A stretch of DNA of 11,181 nt from Sphingomonadales bacterium (GTDB taxonomy: Bacteria > Pseudomonadota > Alphaproteobacteria > Sphingomonadales > Sphingomonadaceae). Each line of letters starts with the position of its first letter. Within the stretch, counting starts at the first letter, position 1. Positions 7,033-11,181 of the stretch are shown piece by piece. The notes under the pieces are model-generated. The model ran no database searches and was not told the origin of the DNA. It worked only from the letters and a program-made list of their open reading frames with translations. The stretch spans positions 1 through 11,181 of the forward strand of contig JAIYAA010000404.1 of the NCBI GenBank assembly GCA_027489295.1, read 5' to 3'. A program made the translations under genes and the position numbers.

Positions 7033-7045
7033 GCGCTTCCCCAGC
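7017..7045. terminator. Perfect 10-bp stem hairpin at convergent ppk2/carbonic anhydrase ends
   Basis: GCTGGGGAAG (7017-7026) and CTTCCCCAGC (7036-7045) are exact reverse complements around a 9-nt loop that contains the ppk2 TAG stop (7030-7032). It lies 10 bp from the stop codon of the converging carbonic anhydrase gene. As a perfect inverted repeat it folds the same way in transcripts of either strand, which suits a shared bidirectional terminator. A T-run is absent, as is common in high-GC genomes, so Rho assistance is possible. Confidence 0.75.
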
Positions 7046-7054
7046 CCGGCGTCT

Positions 7055-7684
7055 TCAGGCGGCGCCGAACTTCCCGTCGTCGTCCATCACGTGCAGTATG
7101 CCATCGGCGATGGCGAAATAGGCGCCGTGGAGCGTGAGGTCGCCAGCCGCTTCGCGCTCGGCGACGAAGGGGAAGGTACGCAGGTTGCGCATCGAGACGC
7201 GGACGGTCTCGTGCTCCATCGCCTTTACCGCCTCCGGACCGTCGCCGAATTCGGCGCGGACCTTGTCCCGGGCCTCGTCGAGCATGTCGACCCAGTGCGC
7301 GATGAAGCCGCCCTCACCCTGCTCGGCATCGGCGAAGCGTTCGGTGAGCGCGGCGTGCGCGCCGCCGCAGGCGCCGTGGCCCATCACCACGATTTCCTGG
7401 ACCTTGAGCTGTGTCACCGCGAACTCGAGCGCGGCGGAGACGCCGTGGCGGCCGCCGTCGGTCTCATAGGGCGGCACCAGGTTGGCCACGTTGCGCACCA
7501 CGAAGATCTCACCGGGCGAGGTATCGAAGATCTGCGCCGGATCGACTCGGCTGTCCGAGCAGGCGATCACCATCACCTTGGGGCTCTGCCCCTCCGAAAG
7601 CTCGGCCCAGCGGGCGCGCTGCTGGCTCCAGCCTTCGGTGCGGAAGCGGTGATAGCCACCGATCAGTTCTTGAAATCCTGCCAT
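7055..7684 (-). CDS. Beta-class carbonic anhydrase
   Basis: Zinc enzyme interconverting CO2 and bicarbonate, supplying bicarbonate to carboxylases and buffering pH; cytoplasmic, since no signal peptide is seen. The 209-residue length is usual for bacterial beta-CAs. Zinc ligands are Cys42 (ACSDSRVDP), His103 and Cys106 (GHGACGG); the catalytic Asp44-Arg46 dyad is in CSDSR. Other conserved blocks are GEIFVVRNVANLVPP (58-72), HGVSAALEFAV (80-90) and VQEIVVMGHG (95-104). The C-terminal HGAYFAIADGILHV (186-199) is typical. The start MAGFQELIGGYHRF is the usual N-terminus; the upstream SD is weak (AGGCGAAG, about 4 bases from the ATG). It converges on ppk2 (22 bp between stops) and diverges from lipA across 130 bp. 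It probably forms a single-gene transcript. Confidence 0.95.
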   Translation of the reverse strand: MAGFQELIGGYHRFRTEGWSQQRARWAELSEGQSPKVMVIACSDSRVDPAQIFDTSPGEIFVVRNVANLVPPYETDGGRHGVSAALEFAVTQLKVQEIVVMGHGACGGAHAALTERFADAEQGEGGFIAHWVDMLDEARDKVRAEFGDGPEAVKAMEHETVRVSMRNLRTFPFVAEREAAGDLTLHGAYFAIADGILHVMDDDGKFGAA

Positions 7685-7712
7685 GTGCTTCGCCTAATCG
7701 TCCTTCTGTGAA

Positions 7713-7728
7713 TTGTCGACGTCGACAA
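7713..7728. promoter_or_regulatory. Perfect 16-bp palindrome, candidate operator between carbonic anhydrase and lipA
   Basis: TTGTCGACGTCGACAA reads identically on both strands. A second perfect 10-bp palindrome, GCCGATCGGC, follows at 7730-7739. The pair lies in the 130-bp divergent gap (7685-7814), with its edge 28 bp upstream of the carbonic anhydrase start and 86 bp upstream of lipA, well placed to control the carbonic anhydrase promoter. I know no named regulator with this consensus. A perfect 16-bp palindrome is unlikely by chance at one chosen spot, but binding is inference. Confidence 0.5.
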
Positions 7729-7814
7729 CGCCGATCGGCCGGTTGCGCTCCCTGCACCTAAATGCGCAATTTCCGGGGCTGGCGAAACGCAGCGCGGCGC
7801 TCTATCTGCCCCCC

Positions 7815-8747
7815 ATGAACGAGCAGACTCCGCTGCCGCGCCCCGAGCGCGTCCGCAAGCCCGACTGGATCCGCGTCAAGGCCCCCACCTCGGAAGGGTT
7901 CGCCAAGACCCGCGCCCTGATGCGCTCCAAGAACCTCGTCACCGTGTGCGAGGAAGCGGCGTGTCCGAACATCGGCGAGTGCTGGACCAAGAAACACGCG
8001 ACCGTGATGATCCTGGGCGACGTCTGCACGCGCGCCTGCCGCTTCTGCAACGTCAAGACCGGCATGCCGCGCAAGGTCGATCCCTTGGAGCCCCAGCACG
8101 TCGCCGAGGCGGCGGTGCAGATGGGCCTGGAGCACATCGTCATCACCTCGGTCGATCGTGACGATCTGCCGGACGGCGGCTCCCACCAGTTCGTCAAGGT
8201 GATCGAGGCGATCCGCAAGGCGAGCCCGACCACCACGATCGAGATCCTGACGCCCGATTTCCGCAACAAGCACGAGGCCGCCGTCGAAGCGATCGTCGCC
8301 GCGCGGCCGGACGTGTACAACCACAATCTGGAAACCGTCCCCAGGCTTTACCCGATGATCCGCCCGGGCGCGCGCTATTATGCCTCGCTGCGGCTGCTGG
8401 AGATGGTCAAGAAGCTCGATCCGTCGATCTTCACCAAGTCCGGCATCATGCTGGGTCTGGGCGAGCAGCGCCTGGAGGTCCATCAGGTGATGGACGACAT
8501 GCGCTCGGCCGACATCGATTTCCTGACGATGGGCCAGTATCTCCAGCCGACGCCCAAGCATGCCAAGGTCGAGGAATTCGTGACCCCGCAGGCGTTCCAG
8601 GCGTACGGCGCGATCGCGCGGGCCAAGGGCTTCCTCCAGGTCGCCTCGTCACCGCTGACGCGTTCCAGCTATCACGCCGGCGAGGATTTCGCCGAGATGC
8701 GCGCGGCCCGCGAGGCCAAGCTGGCGAAGGCGAGCGCCAAGGCCTGA
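7815..8747 (+). CDS. lipA: Lipoyl synthase (radical SAM)
   Basis: Inserts two sulfur atoms into protein-bound octanoyl groups to make lipoyl cofactors of pyruvate and 2-oxoglutarate dehydrogenases and the glycine cleavage system. The 310-residue protein has both 4Fe-4S sites: the auxiliary sulfur-donor cluster [12 protein letters not shown] (Cys45, 50, 56), whose fourth ligand is the Ser of RSSY (283-286), and the radical-[11 protein letters not shown] (Cys71, 75, 78). Also visible are [12 protein letters not shown] (111-122), EILTPDF (143-149), [13 protein letters not shown] (168-180) and LGLGE (213-217). I take ATG 7815 because [22 protein letters not shown] is the expected N-terminus; the frame stays open 102 bp further upstream, but that part has no LipA similarity. 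No Shine-Dalgarno precedes this ATG (a run of six C's ends next to it), so translation may be leaderless or SD-independent. The stop overlaps the next ATG by one base (TGATG). Confidence 0.97.
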   Translation: MNEQTPLPRPERVRKPDWIRVKAPTSEGFAKTRALMRSKNLVTVCEEAACPNIGECWTKKHATVMILGDVCTRACRFCNVKTGMPRKVDPLEPQHVAEAAVQMGLEHIVITSVDRDDLPDGGSHQFVKVIEAIRKASPTTTIEILTPDFRNKHEAAVEAIVAARPDVYNHNLETVPRLYPMIRPGARYYASLRLLEMVKKLDPSIFTKSGIMLGLGEQRLEVHQVMDDMRSADIDFLTMGQYLQPTPKHAKVEEFVTPQAFQAYGAIARAKGFLQVASSPLTRSSYHAGEDFAEMRAAREAKLAKASAKA

Positions 8748-9235
8748 TGCCCAAGCACAGCGAAACCCGGCAGCTTCCCTACACGCCGGAACAAATGTTC
8801 GATCTGGTGGCCGATGTCGCGCGCTACCCCGAGTTCCTGCCCTGGGTGAGCGCGATGCGCGTCCGCTCCTCGAGCGACACCCAGGTCGTGGCCGACATGA
8901 TCGTCGGCTTCAAGGGGCTGCGCGAGACCTTCACCTCGCGCGTGACCAAGGCGCGGCCCGAGACCGTCCATGTCGAATATGTCGACGGGCCGCTCAAGCA
9001 TCTGTCGAACGACTGGAAGTTCCGGCCGGACGGGCAGGGCGGGTGTTACGTGGATTTCTGCGTCGACTTCGCGTTCAAGAACCGGGTGTTCGAGATGCTG
9101 GCAGGCCAGGTGTTCGACCGCGCGCTCCGCAAGATGATCGGTGCATTCGAAGAGCGCGCGGCAAAGCTTTATGCGTCTTCGACCGGCGCCTCGGGTTCCG
9201 GCATCAGCAAGTCGAGCGCGCACAACGCCGCCTGA
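8747..9235 (+). CDS. COQ10/RatA-type START-domain protein (ubiquinone-binding/chaperone family)
   Basis: Small SRPBCC/START-fold protein of 162 residues. Mitochondrial Coq10 of this family binds coenzyme Q and supports respiration; the E. coli relative is called RatA. In an alphaproteobacterium the quinone role is more likely than a toxin role, though this is inference. Diagnostic blocks: PYTPEQMFDLVADVARYPEFLPW (11-33), ADMIVGFKGLRETFTS (49-64), VDGPLKHLSNDWKF (79-92), YVDFCVDFAFKNRVFE (101-116) and AFEERAAKLY (133-142). It starts in TGATG with the lipA stop, so the two are translationally coupled. After LY142 there is a Ser/Ala/Gly-rich 20-residue tail with no family counterpart, encoded in the 67 bp that overlap the cinA 3' end on the other strand. 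The tail looks like low-constraint sequence dictated by the overlap. Confidence 0.92.
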   Translation: MPKHSETRQLPYTPEQMFDLVADVARYPEFLPWVSAMRVRSSSDTQVVADMIVGFKGLRETFTSRVTKARPETVHVEYVDGPLKHLSNDWKFRPDGQGGCYVDFCVDFAFKNRVFEMLAGQVFDRALRKMIGAFEERAAKLYASSTGASGSGISKSSAHNAA

Positions 9236-9696
9236 AGGCGGATGCCGCCGCGGCCGTTATCCTCGAAATGCCGCGCGTCGGCGACGACGTGCTTGGGATC
9301 GGCGCCGCGGATCGCCTGGGCGAAGACGACGGTGCCGACCGGCTTGTTCTCGGTGGCACCGCCCGGGCCCGCGATGCCGGTGATCGCCACCGCGACATCG
9401 GCCTTGGTCCGCTCCAGCACGCCCTGCGCCATGCTCCAGGCCACCGCGATCGAGACCGCGCCGAAGGTTTCGAGCACGTCGAGGCTTACCTTCAGCACGT
9501 CCATCTTGGCGTCGTTGGAATAAGTGACGAAGCCGGCGTCGAAAACGTCGGACGAACCCGGCAATTCGGTGAGCGCGGCAGAGACCAGGCCGCCGGTGCA
9601 GCTTTCCGCAACGGCGACGCGGCGGCCGGCAAGACGGTTCGCGTCAATGACCTTGCGCGCGGCTTCTACGAGTTCGGTGGGAAGAATCGTGTCCAT
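9169..9696 (-). CDS. pncC: CinA C-terminal domain family nicotinamide-nucleotide amidohydrolase
   Basis: Deamidates nicotinamide mononucleotide to nicotinate mononucleotide in pyridine-nucleotide salvage; cytoplasmic. The 175-residue protein is the stand-alone CinA C-terminal (PncC) form, without the N-terminal MoeA-like COG1058 domain. Motifs: VAVAESCTGGLVSAALTELP (27-46) with the presumed catalytic Ser32, GFVTYSNDAK (55-64) with Tyr59, FGAVS (78-82), and VAVAITGIAGPGG (101-113). RGGIRLQAALCALDLL (149-164) closes the domain, and a short acidic/proline tail follows. AAGGGGG seven bases before the ATG is a good ribosome binding site and supports this start. It lies 39 bp downstream of ispDF on the same strand, probably co-transcribed. 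Its last 67 bp, covering the end of the domain helix and the tail, overlap the COQ10-type gene in opposite orientation. Confidence 0.93.
   Translation of the reverse strand: MDTILPTELVEAARKVIDANRLAGRRVAVAESCTGGLVSAALTELPGSSDVFDAGFVTYSNDAKMDVLKVSLDVLETFGAVSIAVAWSMAQGVLERTKADVAVAITGIAGPGGATENKPVGTVVFAQAIRGADPKHVVADARHFEDNGRGGIRLQAALCALDLLMPEPEAPVEDA
9228..9249. terminator. Short alternative hairpins at the COQ10-type gene stop
   Basis: CCGCC (9228-9232), TGAA, GGCGG (9237-9241) makes a 5-bp stem with the TGA stop in its tetraloop. The same GGCGG can instead pair with CCGCC at 9245-9249 across ATG. It could end the lipA transcript, but it lies inside the opposing cinA coding sequence, has no T-run, and 5-bp GC stems are common by chance in this DNA. 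Tentative. Confidence 0.3.
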
Positions 9697-9735
9697 AGCG
9701 GCGCCCCCTTGCCACCGGTTGATCCCCAGTACGAG

Positions 9736-10893
9736 TCAGTTCCTTGCAGGTACGCGTACCGTTGCCACAGCCTGGGCCGCCATGCCCTCACCGCGGCCGG
9801 TGAAGCCGAGGCGTTCGGTGGTGGTGGCTTTCACGCTCACCTGCTCCGGATCGAGACCGAGGATCGCCGCGATCGAGGCGCGGATCGCCGCGCGGTGCGG
9901 GCCGATCTTGGGTGCCTCGCAGATCAGGGTGAGGTCGATGAAATCGAGCACGCCGCCCTGCGCCGCGACCAGCGATGCGGCATGTTCGAGGAAGCGTGCC
10001 GAGGCCGCACCTCGCCATTGCGGGTCGCTCGGCGGGAAGTGCATGCCGATATCGCCGGCGCCGATCGTGCCGAGCAGCGCATCGGTGATCGCATGGAGTG
10101 CCACATCGGCGTCGCTATGGCCCGACAGGCCCTTGCTGTGGGGCACGCGGACGCCGCCCAGCCACAGTTCCTCGCCCTCGGCGAAGCGGTGGACGTCATA
10201 GCCGGTGGCGGTGCGTACGCGCATCGCCGAGGCCAGCCTCGCTTCGGCAGCGGCGAAATCGGCGGGGTGGGTGATCTTTTCGAGCATGGGGTCTCCGGGG
10301 ACGAGCGCCACCTGGTGGCCGATCGCGCGCAGCATCTGGGCATCGTCGGTCGCCTCCTGCCCGGCGGGCCAGCGGTGATGGGCATCGAGAATGGCGTCGA
10401 AGGCGAAGGCCTGCGGGGTCTGGACGCGGTACAGGCCGTCCCGCGGCACGGTATCGCCGATCACCGCGCCATCGCCGCGCACCAGCGTATCGGCGACCGG
10501 CAGAGCGGGGATCGCGCCCGAAGCACCCTCCAGGCTGGCGAGCAGATCGTCGATCACCCGCGCGGGCAGGAAAGGCCGGGCCGCATCATGGATCAGCACC
10601 TGGCGGAAACCATCGGCACGCAGCGCCTCCAGCCCGTTGCGCACCGAGTCGCGCCGGGTCGCGCCGCCGGTAACGAAGGGGATGGGGCCCATCGCCGCTT
10701 CCAGCAGCGCTTCCTGCCCTTCGCCGATCACCGTCCGCACCGCGTCGATCGTCGGGTGGCTGGTGAGCGCCTGATGGGCGTAGGCGAGCAGCGGCTTGCC
10801 GCCGAGCAGGGCATATTGCTTGGGTACCCGCGCCCCGGCGCGGGTACCGCTGCCGGCGGCGACGAGGAGGGCGGCGGTCCTGAACGCGGTCAT
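9736..10893 (-). CDS. ispDF: Bifunctional IspD/IspF (MEP cytidylyltransferase / MEcPP synthase)
   Basis: Two non-consecutive steps of the non-mevalonate isoprenoid pathway in one 385-residue protein. Residues 1 to about 222 are IspD, which makes CDP-methylerythritol from CTP and MEP: LLVAAGSGTRAGARVPKQY (9-27, with R18 and K25), LIHDAARPF (100-108), YRVQTPQAF (155-163) and K206. Residues about 226-385 are IspF, which cyclises the phosphorylated intermediate: GYDVHRF (231-237) and SDADVALHAITDALLG (260-275) give the zinc ligands D233, H235 and H267, and ATTTERLGFTGRGEG (357-371) is near the end. The intermediate IspE kinase step is not encoded here. I chose the ATG at 10893 because IspD begins MTAFRTAALLVAAG; an upstream in-frame ATG would add 20 residues with no IspD character. 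It is divergent from dusB (100 bp) and upstream of cinA. Confidence 0.97.
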   Translation of the reverse strand: MTAFRTAALLVAAGSGTRAGARVPKQYALLGGKPLLAYAHQALTSHPTIDAVRTVIGEGQEALLEAAMGPIPFVTGGATRRDSVRNGLEALRADGFRQVLIHDAARPFLPARVIDDLLASLEGASGAIPALPVADTLVRGDGAVIGDTVPRDGLYRVQTPQAFAFDAILDAHHRWPAGQEATDDAQMLRAIGHQVALVPGDPMLEKITHPADFAAAEARLASAMRVRTATGYDVHRFAEGEELWLGGVRVPHSKGLSGHSDADVALHAITDALLGTIGAGDIGMHFPPSDPQWRGAASARFLEHAASLVAAQGGVLDFIDLTLICEAPKIGPHRAAIRASIAAILGLDPEQVSVKATTTERLGFTGRGEGMAAQAVATVRVPARN

Positions 10894-10969
10894 GGGGCGT
10901 GCGCCTAGCCGAGTTTCCGGCCCCGGGGTAGGCCTGCCTTGCTCTTGCCGCATCGGATGGCTACATGCG

Positions 10970-10988
10970 CTGCCTGATTTTCAGGCAG
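10970..10988 (+). promoter_or_regulatory. Hairpin covering the dusB ribosome binding site
   Basis: CTGCCTGA (10970-10977), TTT, TCAGGCAG (10981-10988) is a perfect 8-bp inverted repeat ending five bases before the dusB ATG. Its 3' arm contains AGGCAG, the best Shine-Dalgarno candidate for dusB, so folding of the mRNA would hide the ribosome binding site. Alternatively it is a DNA operator in the divergent ispDF/dusB gap. Whether it is transcribed as leader depends on the unknown start site. Confidence 0.45.
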
Positions 10989-10993
10989 AATTG

Positions 10994-11181
10994 ATGAGCG
11001 AACTCGCCCCCATCCAGATCGGCCCCGTGACGGTCGAAGCCCCCGTGCTGCTCGCGCCGATGACCGGCGTGACCGACTTGCCGTTCCGTCGCGCGGTGCG
11101 GCGCTTTGGCTCGGGCCTCAACGTCACCGAGATGATCGCCAGCGCCGCCGCGATCCGCGAGACGCGGCAATCGGTGCAGAA
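10994..11181 (+). CDS. dusB: tRNA-dihydrouridine synthase, DusB type (N-terminal part; 3' end outside window)
   Basis: FMN-dependent enzyme that reduces uridine to dihydrouridine in tRNA D-loops, cytoplasmic. The ATG at 10994 opens a frame to the end of the window, 62 complete codons: MSELAPIQIGPVTVEAP, then the flavin-binding LLAPMTGVTDLPFRRAVRRF (about 20-39), then VTEMIASAAAIR (44-55), the classic DusB N-terminus (APMAGVTD in most relatives). The frame has no stop to base 11181. The full-length family is about 320-340 residues. A TTG at 10991 is a possible alternative start, but ATG fits the family. It is divergent from ispDF. In many alphaproteobacteria dusB precedes ntrB-ntrC; whether that holds here lies outside the window. 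Confidence 0.92.
   Translation, partial: MSELAPIQIGPVTVEAPVLLAPMTGVTDLPFRRAVRRFGSGLNVTEMIASAAAIRETRQSVQ

Noticed and set aside
7713..7814. 34-residue N-terminal extension of LipA
   Set aside because: It has no LipA similarity and would make the 16-bp palindrome coding; the family N-terminus begins at ATG 7815.
8747..9235. RatA as half of a toxin-antitoxin system
   Set aside because: The RatA name comes from E. coli. Here there is no RatB-like partner, and the neighbour is lipA, so a COQ10-type role is more likely.
9043..10908. 621-codon + strand open frame antisense to ispDF and cinA
   Set aside because: Its composition is typical of antisense translation of GC-rich genes (Arg, Gly, Ala, His) with no motifs; ispDF and cinA on the other strand are certain genes.
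1..11181. Mobile element, prophage, CRISPR array or defence island
   Set aside because: No transposase, integrase, direct-repeat array, att-like duplication or change in base composition was seen; gene content is housekeeping.

Overview
The window is GC-rich, densely coding chromosomal DNA from an alphaproteobacterium, most likely a member of the Sphingomonadales. I infer this from the high G+C at third codon positions, the fused ispDF gene, the RNase D, AspRS and LipA sequence types, and the LipA/COQ10-family gene pair. I recognise every gene at family level. I see no insertion sequence, phage gene, CRISPR array, tRNA or rRNA, and no gap longer than 150 bp.

Layout. (1) The 3' end of a DNA photolyase gene (1-522) is followed on the + strand by a cyclopropane-fatty-acyl-phospholipid synthase-family methyltransferase (550-1794). 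(2) Converging on these from the - strand is a two-gene unit: RNase D (2089-3264), then a small I78-type protease-inhibitor lipoprotein (1802-2092), joined by a 4-bp ATGA overlap. (3) Across a 147-bp divergent region starts a + strand unit: aspartyl-tRNA synthetase (3412-5214), a D-lactate dehydrogenase LdhA homologue (5231-6259) and a PPK2-family polyphosphate kinase (6256-7032), ending in a perfect 10-bp-stem hairpin (7017-7045). (4) A beta-carbonic anhydrase (7055-7684, - strand) converges on that hairpin. It is divergent from lipoyl synthase lipA (7815-8747), which overlaps by one base a COQ10/RatA-type START-domain gene (8747-9235). The 130-bp divergent gap holds a perfect 16-bp palindrome. 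(5) On the - strand lie ispDF (9736-10893) and a stand-alone CinA C-terminal amidohydrolase (9169-9696). The tail of the latter overlaps the COQ10-type gene tail-to-tail by 67 bp. (6) A + strand dusB-type tRNA-dihydrouridine synthase begins at 10994 and runs off the window; a perfect 8-bp-stem hairpin covers its likely ribosome binding site.

Functionally this is mostly housekeeping: DNA repair and membrane lipid modification, RNA processing and tRNA charging, polyphosphate/nucleotide metabolism, CO2/bicarbonate handling, lipoate and quinone-related functions, isoprenoid precursor synthesis and tRNA modification. I found no convincing evidence of a new multi-gene system. The points most worth a second look are the altered bicarbonate-site residues of the CFA synthase homologue, signs that the AspRS is non-discriminating, the aspS-ldhA-ppk2 coupling, the 16-bp palindrome, the RBS-masking hairpin before dusB, stop codons lying in hairpin loops at three convergent gene ends, and the cinA/COQ10 coding overlap.
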